A stretch of DNA of 64,000 bases, from positions 992,001 through 1,056,000 of the forward strand of contig OX621255.1 of assembly GCA_951640165.1 (NCBI GenBank), given 5' to 3'. The position numbers were made by a program, and so were the translations under genes. Below are positions 30,160 to 39,904 of this stretch, in pieces. Each line of letters begins with the position of its first letter. Position 1 is the stretch's first letter. This stretch comes from Pseudoips prasinana. Its lineage: Eukaryota; Arthropoda; Insecta; Lepidoptera; Nolidae. The notes below the pieces were generated by a model, which did not search any database, had not been told where the DNA came from, and saw only the letters and a list, made by a program, of their open reading frames with translations.

Positions 30160-30400
30160 ACCGGACGCTCGTTGAGTATAGACGGGATGCATATCGGCGC
30201 GTAATAACACAGTGGCGCGCACGGCTCGAGTTGCACCTGAACGCGTGCCAACATGCCGTCGGTGCTATCCTTCCTCACCTCGAGGCCTGCTTGGTAAGGT
30301 AGGGCGGTTACGTCACTTACTCAGATACTCATCGGACACGGGTGTTTCAGTGAGTTTCTGGGCTCCCCCAATCAGGTGCCAAGTGAAGTCCACGGCAGGT
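30160..30400 (+). pseudogene. LINE C-terminal remnant (I/R1-like)
   Basis: Frame pieces read QWRARLELHLNACQHAVGAI followed by LPHLEACL, and after a frame change a TGHGCFSEF-like stretch (GACACGGGTGTTTCAGTGAG). In I/R1-type elements this lies just before the terminal zinc motif. Frameshifted and lacking the rest. Confidence 0.55.
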
Positions 30401-30449
30401 AGCTTTAGTCGGTGCCAGTTCGACATACCCACCCGCAGACACTAAAAAC

Positions 30450-31440
30450 CTACACTAAAAAAGGCTTAGTTATCTTACTGTCCATATTTATACTGTGCTA
30501 CAGTTCTCGGTGTTCTTAATGAACTGTTACATTTAACATTTCCATTCGGTAATTGCGCTGAAATTAAGCTCACAATGTAACATTTTTATTGTAATTGGTT
30601 ATGAATTTATAAAGGATTTTTCAATATGAAATGAGTCGCGATGGTATGCGAAGTTTATTAATATTTGCTTAAGTGTGTGCTGGAAATTTAAAATAAATAT
30701 TGGTTTTATTATCTAATTGTATCCTGAGGCGCATTAATTTAGTGTATCTATATATCTTGTATATCGTGGGACAAAGAAAATACTTCTATCTGAATCCAAA
30801 CTAGGTAGCCCCTATACAATGGCAACTACAATGACTGATAAACTTACTTATATATAGTGTAACACGCATTACTCAACACGTAAATAATAATCTAATATAA
30901 ATCGCCACCTCATAACTAATATTCGATTATTCATCGAATATTACTTAATCCGAGTGCAACAGTTGTCAAACGTCAGTGTCAAACTTGAATTGACAGCGTC
31001 AGGTAGACGCAGATGTGAAGGCAATCGGTCGTCGTCCGTAGAGCGAGTAGCTAACGTAAGTAGCTTTTTATGATTTAATGTTATAAACTGAAGTTAATGT
31101 GTAATAAATTATGTTGTTATGGTACTGATCATGTTTGATTTCGAGCTATTCCCTTCTGAGTTTTACAATAGGTACATATTATAGAAAAAATACACCGAGA
31201 GACAGAACAAATAGTCGTGCTCATCATACAAAGTTATGTATTGAGCAAAATAAGATATTAAAAATTGCTAAGAACAAGCATATAAGGGAATCTTTGACTA
31301 GGGAGATTAATTTAAATATGTGGGATGTTGGTCTGGTTCAAAATGTTTTGGCATACCCTAAATCAGAAAAGACTAAACGCATAATTTGTGGTTTTATTTA
31401 GAAGTCTAGTTGGTGATTCTCTTTTCTATTTCCATAGTTG
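30450..31440. other. Unassigned stretch; possible non-coding exon at ~30950-31050
   Basis: 30960-31055 is less AT-rich, holds repeated TGTCAAAC-type motifs and ends at TAACGTAAGTAG, which would make a 5' splice donor. The frame at 31135-31401 (starting at a TTG; it contains RESLTREINLNMWDVGLVQN) has no family that I recognise. Neither amounts to a supported gene. Confidence 0.25.
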
Positions 31441-31446
31441 ATAAAG

Positions 31447-31515
31447 TCATATTTATTCTTTATTTATTTGAACGCCAATCACTATCCCGATGTTCGGTGA
31501 CTAAGCCGTTAGCCC
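31447..31515. repeat. End fragment of the long-TIR MITE
   Basis: TTTATTTATTTGAACGCCA and GGTGACTAAGCCGTTAG match one TIR of the 40203-40446 element. Confidence 0.65.
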
Positions 31516-31566
31516 CCCTGGGTGGGAATTGAAGCCATGACCTGCGGCGTGAAAGGCAAGCATCAT
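31516..31566 (-). repeat. SINE-A head fragment (minus)
   Basis: CTGGGTGGGAATTGAAGCC and CTGCGGCGTGAAAGGC. It abuts the MITE fragment. Confidence 0.55.
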
Positions 31567-31569
31567 AAA

Positions 31570-31935
31570 TAAACTTAATATATTTCTGGTATAAGGGCAA
31601 ACATAGTATCTAACTCGTAGTCATCTTTCTCTTTAATCTAGCGATATAGTCCATCTGTCGTGCTCCGTAAAATATTACGTTCTGCGGGTAGACCGATCCT
31701 TATCAAAACGAGTTGGCACGAGCTCGTATGCGATATGAATCATATTGCTAACCAGCATATTTCCATAGCTATGCTTTAGTAAAAAATGTGTAGCTACTTT
31801 TATTTATATGAGGGTTATTTGTCAAGTGTTAAGGATTAGTAACAAATATAGCGTTGTGACGGTCTTACGTGACGACTTTGTCAGAAAGTTAAGCAGTCTA
31901 GAGTTTATTATATAACCATATTATATATGATCAAT
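31570..31935. other. Unassigned stretch
   Basis: No features recognised. Confidence 0.3.
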
Positions 31936-31939
31936 CATG

Positions 31940-32138
31940 CTCGTGTGGCTCAGCGGCTAAGTCAGTCGCCTCACCGCTTCGTGTCGCGGGTTCGAGTCCC
32001 GTGCCGGATAACTATTTGTGTGACCCATAAATAGTTGTTCTGAGTCTGGATGTAATTTGTGTCCGTCTATCATATGTTTGTAAAGTATCCCGTGACACAG
32101 GGATTAGTCCCTAATGCGGACGTTGTCTTTAAAAAAAA
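31940..32138 (+). repeat. tRNA-derived SINE-C, full length
   Basis: A-box-like TGGCTCAGCGGCTAAG, B box GGTTCGAGTCCCGTG, body ATAAATAGTTGTTCTGAGTC, GACACAGGGATTA end and an A-run tail. Confidence 0.85.
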
Positions 32139-32264
32139 AGTACAGAGTAGGGATGAGAACGAAGCCGGTCTACTGTCTTTCTCACACAATCAGCAAGCTC
32201 GCACTCCCTATACAGCTTTCAAAAGTTATTATAACAAACGACATGAATTCAACACGACCAGTTC

Positions 32265-32415
32265 AGCATTGAAGGAAAAATTGAGGCAAAGAGAAAGAGA
32301 GGCAGACCGAGACGTAAATTATATGGACCAGGTGAAGGAAGTAGTAAAAATGGAAGCATACAAAGAAGTCAAGAAGAATGCATATGAAAGAGAAGGCTGG
32401 AAACTGCTACACTAA
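32265..32415 (+). pseudogene. LINE C-terminal remnant
   Basis: An open frame reads YMDQVKEVVKMEAYKEVKKN and then EREGWKLLH before a stop. I recognise this as the end of an RTE-like LINE protein (usual order: YMDQVKEVV...AYQEVK...R..WKLLH). It joins in frame to SINE-C sequence upstream by chance. Confidence 0.6.
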
Positions 32416-32456
32416 TAAGGGCACAACACTTAAATTAAAGAGAGATATAATATTTT

Positions 32457-32700
32457 TTAATATCTAGGGACAATGTCACACAGATCATCCTAGCCCCAAA
32501 CTAAGCAAAGCTTGTACTATGGGTACCAGGCGACGATATACATACTTATATAGATAGATAAATACTTATATACATAGAAAACATCCATGACTCAGACACA
32601 AATATCCGTGCTCATCACATAAATATTTGCACTTACCGGGATTCGAACCCAGGACCACCAGCTTCGTAGGCAGGAGCACTACCAACTAGGCTACGGTGAT
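32457..32700 (-). repeat. tRNA-derived SINE-B (minus)
   Basis: Full-length inverted copy. GACAATGTCACACAGATCAT opens it and the inverted B box ATTCGAACCCAGG is near 32640. Confidence 0.85.
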
Positions 32701-33044
32701 CAACAACATCCTATAAATTAAATCACAGTCAAAATAATCATATTTATTGACGAAACACAGGTAATATGATTGCTCTGGATACTCGTGAACGATCTCGCTA
32801 GTACCTCCGCTGTACACTGAGCGTCTGCGAGACTCTCACCCGGGGAGGGGAGGGGCCTGAATTCCTCCCCCCTCCCCTGAGCTACAGCAGGTTACCTCTT
32901 CCCGGAAGCGCTTAAATAAGACGGGTGGAGTTCTTTTCCTCCAAACGCCAGCGGTCTCAGGGGCGGCGCCCAATCGGGGAGAAGCCAGCCGGGCGCCAAA
33001 ACTAGGCAGAGCCTGTACTATGGCTACCAGACAACTGATAAACG
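32701..33044. other. GC-rich island of unknown origin
   Basis: Markedly GC-rich against the AT-rich surroundings, with a G-rich/C-rich inverted pair at 32842-32879 (GGGGAGGGGAGGGG then CCTCCCCCCTCCCC). The minus frame at 32836-33072 is compositional. No family recognised. Confidence 0.4.
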
Positions 33045-33165
33045 CTTCAAGTGAAAAGATCCAGCGAAACAAACTCAGCGGGTTTCATCTATGTTTCAAC
33101 ACGGCCCAATTGGGACGGTCCGGCGGAACATACTCAAGTGGGCATATACACGGGATTTGGTATTA
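33045..33165 (-). repeat. LINE-B 3' UTR internal fragment (minus)
   Basis: CCAGCGAAACAAACTCAG and CGGAACATACTCAAG match 26.84-26.93 kb in the same orientation. Confidence 0.75.
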
Positions 33166-33166
33166 T

Positions 33167-33300
33167 AGAATAGAATAGAATACATTTATTTGCCAGAAAC
33201 ACTGTACAAGGTTGTTATGAATACATCGATCAGCATGTTTCACCGACACAGCGGCATGCAAAAGGTTACATAAGAATTACATAATATTAATAAATTAGTA
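33167..33300 (-). repeat. LINE tail with AATAG repeats (minus)
   Basis: Three tandem GAATA units followed by CATTTATTTGCCAGAAACAC. Read on the minus strand this is a LINE 3' end with a short-repeat tail. Confidence 0.5.
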
Positions 33301-33304
33301 AAAT

Positions 33305-33710
33305 TTGATTTTATTTGATCCATTGAATTATATAAATAAAACTAAGTCAACTCTTAATTAAATACATTACATACAATACAATAACATTACACACAATTAT
33401 TTCTATTAATAAACACTCAACTTCGATATTTCAGTTTTGATACAAGACCAAGACTAAAAAACTTACAGGGATTTTTGGTAAAAAAATCATTAAGTGAATA
33501 AAATATTAATTACTAACTCTAAACGTTTATTTACTTATACATATATTTTCAAATGAAATGTGTAGTTAGTCTATGATGAATATAGATTCCTAATAAATTA
33601 AATTAAAACGTTCTCTGTCTGCAGTTTGAATTGAATTTTCTTTTTGAATTATGTGCTGTTTATTATGTAGAGCTGCAATGCCCTAGACGTGGAATGTATA
33701 GGGTATCTGT
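33305..33710. other. Unassigned AT-rich stretch
   Basis: Nothing recognised. Confidence 0.3.
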
Positions 33711-33714
33711 CTAG

Positions 33715-33892
33715 GTTTCAAATCTCGGGGTGCGCTTAGAAAAGTCGGCTCGGACAGCCCTCTGGAAGTTGGAGCTGTGCCAGTACCTCGCAAACCACAT
33801 AAAGCTATCGGTCTTGCGCCAGATCATGTGCCGTCCCTTTCGATTATGAGAGTGAGAAAGAAGTTCACTTGTGTTAGCGCAAAAATTTAATA
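33715..33892 (+). repeat. SINE-D fragment
   Basis: CTCTGGAAGTTGG, GTGCCGTCCC and GATTATGAGAGTGAG follow the SINE-D body. Head and tail are missing. Confidence 0.55.
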
Positions 33893-33904
33893 ATTTGAAC
33901 GAAC

Positions 33905-34038
33905 TTGACAGGCTGGTCGGCGTGGTTGGTAGAATCTTGCGTTTCATGCCCCAGGTCGTGGGTAGGATTCCCATCCAGGACAGATATTTGTATGCATAAA
34001 CATGTCTAAGTATGTATTTACAAAAGAAAAAGTAGTAT
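33905..34038 (+). repeat. SINE-A, left part, interrupted
   Basis: GTCGGCGTGGTTGGTAGAAT, B-box remnant, then AAGTATGTATTTACAAAAG. It stops after GTAGTATA and resumes at 34267 with TATCAGTTATCTGG. Confidence 0.75.
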
Positions 34039-34039
34039 A

Positions 34040-34266
34040 ACATAATCAAACGTCGAAAACTCTGTTTTTTCGTGGTGAAACTAGTGCATACCGTTTCTAT
34101 ACTTATGTACACTGACAAATACCCTATCTCTGATACTCCATACTCCAGTCCCCGCCTAGGTTGCCTGAAAGAGATCACATTTAGTGATAAGGCCGCCAAT
34201 TGTACAATCGTGTTATATATGTTATTGTATTCTGTAATGTTTTGGTGTACAATATATCTATAATCT
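34040..34266 (+). repeat. CR1-like LINE 3' UTR fragment inside SINE-A
   Basis: AGGTTGCCTGAAAGAGATC, GATAAGGCCGCCAATTGTAC and a TATCTATAATCTTA end match the 3' UTR of the broken LINE at 46.56-46.70 kb. Confidence 0.7.
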
Positions 34267-34350
34267 TATATCAGTTATCTGGTTTCCATAGTACAAACTC
34301 TGCTTAGTTCGGGATCAGATGACCGTGTGTGAATAATGTCCCATGATATT
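34267..34350 (+). repeat. SINE-A, right part
   Basis: TATCAGTTATCTGGTTTCC to GTGAATAATGTCCCA. Confidence 0.75.
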
Positions 34351-34721
34351 TAATTTTTAATTTGACCTAGATCTTAAATAATAATATGGGAAACCTTCAA
34401 TCTTGCTGAAGTAGAGATAAAGCCTTATAACTAGATTGGTTATGCAGGTCGTAAACAGTATTCATTTATTTATTTTATTTATTTTTTTCCAATTTATGTA
34501 CACACTAAGACTATAAAGAAAGAAAGAATAAACAAGAAAAGACATTGTACAAAGGTACTACTTATTTCTAAAGAAATCTCTTCCAGTAGACCTGCAAGAG
34601 GAGATTTTGGAAGAGAGGAAGATATGAGTGTGTAGGGTGATATACATACATACGATAAAAATACACATATACATAAATAAATACATAATTTTAAATAATA
34701 AACTACATAAAATACATATAT

Positions 34722-37667
34722 CTATGGCAAAGAGGAAAGGTAGTGTTCTTTTAACTTCTTTTTGAATGTGGCGATTGTGTTACAGTTTCGAATGTTAGGC
34801 GGAAGAGAGTTCCACAGCCTAACCGCCTGAACAGTGAAGGAGTTGGAGAAGAAATCAGTTTTATGGGATGGGAATTTTAAAATGCTTTTTAGGTGTGACC
34901 TACATTGGGCATTGGGAGAATGTTTAAAGGAAAAGCGCTCGTGTAGGTAAGAGGGATATGCGGGATTATTTAGGATATTGAAGAGGAGACATAATATTCG
35001 AGTATTCCTGCGAAGGCGGATTGGGAGCCACTTGAGATTGTTGCGGAATTCTGAGACATGGTCGTACTTTCGGAGATTAAAAATGAAACGTATACATAAA
35101 TTTTGCAAACGCTCAAGTTTGTTTAATAGCTCTTCGGTAGCATCCAGATAGCAGACATCAGCATAGTCCAGAATGGGCTGGATAAGAGTTTGAGCAAGAG
35201 TGATTTTGGTTTCAAAGGGCAAAAAGTACTGGAGGCACCTAAGTGAGTGAAAGGTGAAATAGACCTTTTTGCTGACTTCATTGATGTGAGTATTCCAGGA
35301 TAAGTTCCGATCTATAATTACCCCAAGATTCTTAGCAGTATCCGAGTACGCAATATGCACATTGTCAAGTAAAACAGGAGGAAAAGAGCTGACGTCAAAA
35401 CCAGCACGCATTTGCCTACTGCCAATAATCATGGCCTGGGACTTTATGGGATTTAATTGAAGACCGAAGGATCTAGCCCATTGACTGATCGCGCCCAGGT
35501 CCTGATTCATGGCAGCAATCACGGTTCTTGCTTCATTTAATGTAAAATGACGGTATAACTGCATGTCGTCTGCGTAGAGATGAAAATTGGAGGAAATAAC
35601 TCGTGTAGCAAAGTTGATGAAGATGGAGAACAGCAAAGGAGATAACACGCCACCCTGGGGTACGCCCGTGGTAAGATTGCACCAATCTGAATAAGAGTCC
35701 TTATAGCAAACACGCTGCGTGCGTCCCCGAAGATATGTATCGAACCAAGCCACAGACTCCGAGGAGAAATTAAGTGATTTAAGAGTTTCGAGAAGAATAT
35801 CGAAGTCCACGGAGTTAAAGGCACTGCTAAAGTCAAGGAGAACCAAAACTGTGAGAGATTTATTCTCCATGGCCCAACGGATTTCGTCAGTGACCTTTAG
35901 GAGCGCCGTTGCCGTGCTGTGACCTGGTCGAAAACCAGATTGTAAGGGATTTAGAAGATTATTCCGCAGTAAGTAACCGGATAGCTGACGGTGGACTATA
36001 TGCTCCAGAACTTTTGAGAGGAAAGGGAGGATGGAAATCGGGCGAAATTGTGACAATAGTGTAGGATTGGAAATTTTAGGTAACGGGATGATATGCGCTT
36101 GTTTCCAGGCACATGGGAAGCAACAGGAGTACAAAGAAAAGTTAAAAATATGAGTAAGGATAGGAATTAAAATAGGAATTAGTGGAGTAACCATTCTGGA
36201 GCATAACTCGTCATTACCAACAGCGGAAGATGTTATTGATAATAGAGATTTTTTTACTTCGTCTTCACTCACTGAAGTGAGTTTGAACGGGGAACATTGT
36301 GGTACCGACAAAGAAGACAGCTCAAGTAAGGTATTCGATTTGATACGAGGGTCAATTGTAATAGGAGGAATTGAGAAATGGTGGTTAAGAGAATCCAGGT
36401 CAATACTGTTAAAATCTGCCGAAGGGGTTTTGCCGATACCATTGGCTTTTAGGAATTTCCAAACTTTGGAGGAATTTTGATTATTGAGAGAAGTGTGGAA
36501 GTGGCGACGTTTAGAATCACGACACATACGACTGCAGCGATTGCGCAAGATTTTGAAGCGATTAAAGTTGGTCTCTGTAGGCGTGCGCTTATACCTTAGT
36601 TTCGCCTTATCCCTATTAGCCATAGCTTCTTTGATAGCCGGAGTAATCCAAGGGGCTGGAATGTGTTTAAGTTTAACTCGCCGTTTCGGTGCATGACGAT
36701 CATACAGAGATGTTAATATACCGCAAAATTCTTGAACTTTAGTATCAATAGAGTCACAATTGATCACCGGCGTCCAGTCAATGTGCTCTGCATCACACTT
36801 TAATGCCTCCAGGTTCATGCCCTTGAAATTCCGAAGGGTTGAATATTGTGATCTACGTTTGGGAGGCCGAATAGAGTAGGAAAGAAAGATTAAGTCGTGG
36901 TAAGAGAAACAAGCAGTGAGCTGACCATGTGTTGAAACGAGATCAGGTTTGGAGACAATCATTAGATCAAGAAGAGATGGGTTACAATTAGGAAAATGAT
37001 GTGTGGCTGAAAGAGGTAAGATATGAAGGTCAACAGCTGATAAGAGAGATCGGATAGCGTGAGCACGGTGATCGTTTTTTATCAAACACGTATTAAAGTC
37101 ACCCATTATGACTACGTGCTCATAAGTCGGGCATATATCATGAAGTAACGTCTCCAGCGTGTTGAAATAATTAATTCGAAGATTCGGACTATAGAAGACT
37201 CCGAGAAGCATTTTTTTGTGATGGACTATGATTTCAATAAATAGATGCTCTGCTGATTCAGTGTAGGTAGATGGAGAGACATTTACGATTTTAAAGGAGA
37301 TGTTAGCTCGTAAGTATAGTGCCACACCCCCACATCCCTTTCCAATCCGGTCGTTACGGACGAGCACAAATCCAGGCAATGAAAAGTGAGTAGAGAGAAG
37401 AGAAGGCTTAAGAAAAGATTCTGATATTAAAAGAGCATCAATATGGTTACTGCTAATGGATGCTAGAAGATCAGAATGGTGGCGTGGAATACTCTGAACA
37501 TTAATGTGGGCGATGTTAAGGTTTTTAGAATAATCAGAGAGGAGAAGGGATAGCTGATCATGCAAAGTTAGAGTTGTGGAAGAATCACTGTCCGCACTAA
37601 CAAAACTGTCATTAGAGGAAGAACATGAGAAAAAACTGTCATCAATAATAGGGACATTATCGTCCAT
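34722..37667 (-). CDS. LINE ORF2: endonuclease-reverse transcriptase
   Basis: 981 residues, no interruption. It nicks target DNA and reverse-transcribes the element RNA at the nick in the nucleus. Residues ~50-260 form an APE-type (EEP) endonuclease: HINVQS with N56, LLISESF with the catalytic E, IMGDFNTC, LLDLMIV and SYHDLIFLSY with the terminal H. RT covers ~490-770: PLPKISNP and FRPISILPFLSKVLEH, motif A LVLLDFSSAFNSVDF, motif B TGVPQGGVLSPLLFSIFIN and motif C YADD at 698-701. The C-terminal domain reads LQNLCIRFIFNLRKYDH then LKWLPIRLRR and ends RLWNSLPPNIRN ... KLKEHYLSSLP, typical of CR1/L2-group enzymes. The acidic serine-rich first 45 residues are an unusual N-terminal extension. The Met chosen is the first in frame. 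Confidence 0.93.
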   Translation of the reverse strand: MDDNVPIIDDSFFSCSSSNDSFVSADSDSSTTLTLHDQLSLLLSDYSKNLNIAHINVQSIPRHHSDLLASISSNHIDALLISESFLKPSLLSTHFSLPGFVLVRNDRIGKGCGGVALYLRANISFKIVNVSPSTYTESAEHLFIEIIVHHKKMLLGVFYSPNLRINYFNTLETLLHDICPTYEHVVIMGDFNTCLIKNDHRAHAIRSLLSAVDLHILPLSATHHFPNCNPSLLDLMIVSKPDLVSTHGQLTACFSYHDLIFLSYSIRPPKRRSQYSTLRNFKGMNLEALKCDAEHIDWTPVINCDSIDTKVQEFCGILTSLYDRHAPKRRVKLKHIPAPWITPAIKEAMANRDKAKLRYKRTPTETNFNRFKILRNRCSRMCRDSKRRHFHTSLNNQNSSKVWKFLKANGIGKTPSADFNSIDLDSLNHHFSIPPITIDPRIKSNTLLELSSLSVPQCSPFKLTSVSEDEVKKSLLSITSSAVGNDELCSRMVTPLIPILIPILTHIFNFSLYSCCFPCAWKQAHIIPLPKISNPTLLSQFRPISILPFLSKVLEHIVHRQLSGYLLRNNLLNPLQSGFRPGHSTATALLKVTDEIRWAMENKSLTVLVLLDFSSAFNSVDFDILLETLKSLNFSSESVAWFDTYLRGRTQRVCYKDSYSDWCNLTTGVPQGGVLSPLLFSIFINFATRVISSNFHLYADDMQLYRHFTLNEARTVIAAMNQDLGAISQWARSFGLQLNPIKSQAMIIGSRQMRAGFDVSSFPPVLLDNVHIAYSDTAKNLGVIIDRNLSWNTHINEVSKKVYFTFHSLRCLQYFLPFETKITLAQTLIQPILDYADVCYLDATEELLNKLERLQNLCIRFIFNLRKYDHVSEFRNNLKWLPIRLRRNTRILCLLFNILNNPAYPSYLHERFSFKHSPNAQCRSHLKSILKFPSHKTDFFSNSFTVQAVRLWNSLPPNIRNCNTIATFKKKLKEHYLSSLP

Positions 37668-38239
37668 ACTAAGATAAACTAAATAGAATAAATAATAATA
37701 ATAAATAGATGTGATAGCGAGAAATAATTAATGTACTATAAAATAATAATTACTAACAAAAAATAAGTTATAAAACGCTAAACTCACCAACTCGCAAGTG
37801 GAAGAGATTTTTACAAAAAAGTGTTAAATTTATAAAATAGGATTAACAGTAACAAAGAAATCATATTAACATTTTTTTGGCCATATTAAGATAAACAATA
37901 ATATAATATTATGTCCGGTACGCTACAAGACATTTACGGAATGCAACTAAACGTAAGTTAGCAAGTATGAACAAGACGCAGACGTCACAGACAAGTGACA
38001 ACTGACAATTGACAACTAACATAACAAATGTCAACAAAGTAATTGTAATGACTACATATCTACCGGCGTTAGATTAAATAAAAATGTAAAAATATTTAGG
38101 GTAATGCATAAAAGTTAAAAAAAATAATAATATATATATAGCGTACCGTCAGCGCATAATGTGAAGAGTTATGTATAATACGACCAATGAAAGTTGCAAC
38201 TACTTCAGAATGATGAAAACAAATCTGTTTGAAACATTA
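37668..38239 (-). other. 572-bp spacer between LINE ORF1 and ORF2
   Basis: AT-rich with many stops in every frame. It includes a TCACAGACAAGTGACAAC patch of repeated GACAA words near 37985-38030. Such a long gap is unusual, since ORF1 and ORF2 of most LINEs overlap or nearly touch. The relative at 42.8-43.4 kb has a spacer of similar length but no obvious sequence match. Confidence 0.7.
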
Positions 38240-39010
38240 TTAAACTCGACGACGACTTCTTGTGGCCTTAGTTTCCTGTATTGTAGGCAGCGCCGCGGGA
38301 GTCACGGTGGACGGAGCAGATGCAGAGCCTTCGGTGTCACCGGATACAGCGCTGACCGGGAACTTCGCAGTTAGGGCTTTAAGGTCACTCATGGATTCGA
38401 TTTTGTGTCGGGATTTGTCCGGAGTTATTATAATTATTTTACCTGACGACGACCAACAATTTCGAACTTGAAAATGCCTGCGTGCTGCTGTGAAAACACG
38501 ATGCCTAGCTTGTGTTAGGAACTCCGAGACAGTGTATCCAGTGCCTTTCAGTGTGGTTTTGCTGTCCCAGACCAATTGTCGGTGCTCAATATCACGGAAA
38601 CGAATTAGAATTGGACGTGTTTTGCTCTGTACAGAACCAAGACGGTGGCATGCCTCAAAAATGTTTGTATTGAGGTCAGGCAACTTCATTTGGCCGGTTA
38701 ATAAGTTGATAACCACATCAAACAACTTTTCATTTGGCTTCTCAGGGATACCATGTAGTAGGAGGATCTTACGACGCATGGAAGTCTCATGGCGATCCAT
38801 ACCAAGTGAAATAAGTTCAACTTGTGTTTTTAAGTGACATAGTGACTCCAATATAAGGGATTTGAACTCCATGAACTCACGTGAAAGTGCAATTACATCT
38901 GTGTGAACCGGTGATGCCATGGCATTCTGTAGTTTGTCTTCATGTTCCTTGATGCGTGAGTGGAACAGCTTTTCCAGGCTTTCCAAGCTTTTTTCTAATC
39001 TGCTATCCAT
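38240..39010 (-). CDS. LINE ORF1: L1-type RNA-binding protein
   Basis: 256 residues from the chosen Met (MDSRLEKS). The frame stays open 19 codons further to 39067, but that stretch is hydrophobic and lacks the family start. Residues ~1-75 are a heptad-rich coiled coil (LEKSLESLEKLFHSRIKEHE). Residues ~80-165 resemble the RRM of L1 ORF1p (KILLLHGIPEKPNEKLFDVV, ACHRLGS, TRPILIRFRD), followed by the C-terminal domain with FLTQARHRVFTAARRHFQVR. The tail is Ala/Thr/Pro-rich and ends in basic TRSRRRV. There is no zinc knuckle. It is expected to coat element RNA and act as a chaperone. Confidence 0.85.
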   Translation of the reverse strand: MDSRLEKSLESLEKLFHSRIKEHEDKLQNAMASPVHTDVIALSREFMEFKSLILESLCHLKTQVELISLGMDRHETSMRRKILLLHGIPEKPNEKLFDVVINLLTGQMKLPDLNTNIFEACHRLGSVQSKTRPILIRFRDIEHRQLVWDSKTTLKGTGYTVSEFLTQARHRVFTAARRHFQVRNCWSSSGKIIIITPDKSRHKIESMSDLKALTAKFPVSAVSGDTEGSASAPSTVTPAALPTIQETKATRSRRRV

Positions 39011-39067
39011 AGTTGTTGCAGTGAAATTAACTTGGATTATGATGATGTTGATGGAGAGATGATACAC

Positions 39068-39470
39068 AAAGCGAAATAGGTGGGTTTAGCAAGTACTTAA
39101 TACATATGAACAGTTATGAAACTTCTGAATTTAATTTTAAATCAATTATTTTAGCAGGAGCTAAAAATTTCGTATGTGTATATATTGCCTACCCACACAC
39201 GAAAAAAGCTAGCTCATTGCTAGTCTTCTGGTGCAAGTTTGTCTACAGCAATGTAACTGGTTTTCCCCTGAGCCAAATTACAATGTTACCTATATTTGCC
39301 AAATATCGGTGCAGAATCAAACCCGCCATTTCTCCAGAGAATGGAACCCGCTCCACATTGTTAGTTATACCAATCCAATGTTCTCGTTTGATGTTATCTG
39401 TGGCGTTGTATACTTGGAATAACTTGGCGAAAAACGTATCATATTATTAGTATGTTTTACTGTTGTCATA
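39068..39470. other. 5' flank or 5' UTR of the intact LINE
   Basis: No repeat boundary is visible. The plus-strand frames here show no family features. The true 5' end of the LINE cannot be set from one copy. Confidence 0.35.
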
Positions 39471-39479
39471 TATACGGTT

Positions 39480-39900
39480 CATTTGAGAACAACCTCTAAC
39501 GAAAACATGTTTATACTGGATCATAACATAGTAATTCTATCTGTAAAAGTAGCGATACATATAATATGTATAAATACTAGATATAAGAATAATCTTATGT
39601 TAGATACCCGTCTCCACAAAACAAGTAACTCTTTTGCGGGGCAATATTATATAAGATTGTACAATAAACTTCCCAATAATATTAGAGAATTGTCTACGAA
39701 TAAGTTTAAAAGAATTATTAAAGCTAAATTGTGTAGCAGGGCATATTACAAAATTTCTGATTATTTAAGTGACAAAAGTGCTTAGGCTTGAGTTGTTCTA
39801 AGTTGACACACATAAAAATATATAATTAAGTTGTTAAGAAAATTTTATTTAAATAAAGCATTCCTACTGAGTTTTCTGGCAGTGTTTCTGAGTAGCTGCC
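39480..39900 (+). pseudogene. LINE-C reverse transcriptase C-terminus and 3' UTR
   Basis: The last ~60 codons of a Jockey/CR1-like RT (NSFAGQYYIRLYNKLPNNIR, LSTNKFKRIIKAKL, RAYYKISDYLSD) end at 39785. The 3' UTR contains TACTGAGTTTTCTGGCAGTG. 59595-60000 (minus) is another truncated copy of the same family. Confidence 0.8.
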
Positions 39901-39904
39901 ACAT

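Larger units (their letters stand above)
34458..39470 (-). mobile_element. Non-LTR retrotransposon, CR1/L2-like, both ORFs open
   Basis: Minus strand. Order: 5' region (upper edge uncertain, near 39.07-39.47 kb), ORF1 39010-38240, a 572-bp spacer, ORF2 37667-34722, about 240 bp of 3' UTR and an AAATAAATAAAATAAATAAA-type tail at 34460-34490. Both frames run uninterrupted with all expected motifs. It is the only plausible autonomous LINE in the window. A broken relative with the same order is at 42.66-46.7 kb and a 3' UTR relative at 47.5 kb. Confidence 0.9.

Noticed and set aside
31135..31401. 88-residue frame
   Set aside because: Starts at TTG, lacks a convincing family match and has no visible exon structure. 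It was considered as a transposase piece but no motif supports this.
33711..34199. 162-residue minus-strand frame
   Set aside because: Runs through SINE-D, SINE-A and a LINE UTR fragment, so it is a chance opening across three repeats.
38490..38837. 115-residue plus-strand frame
   Set aside because: Antisense of LINE ORF1.
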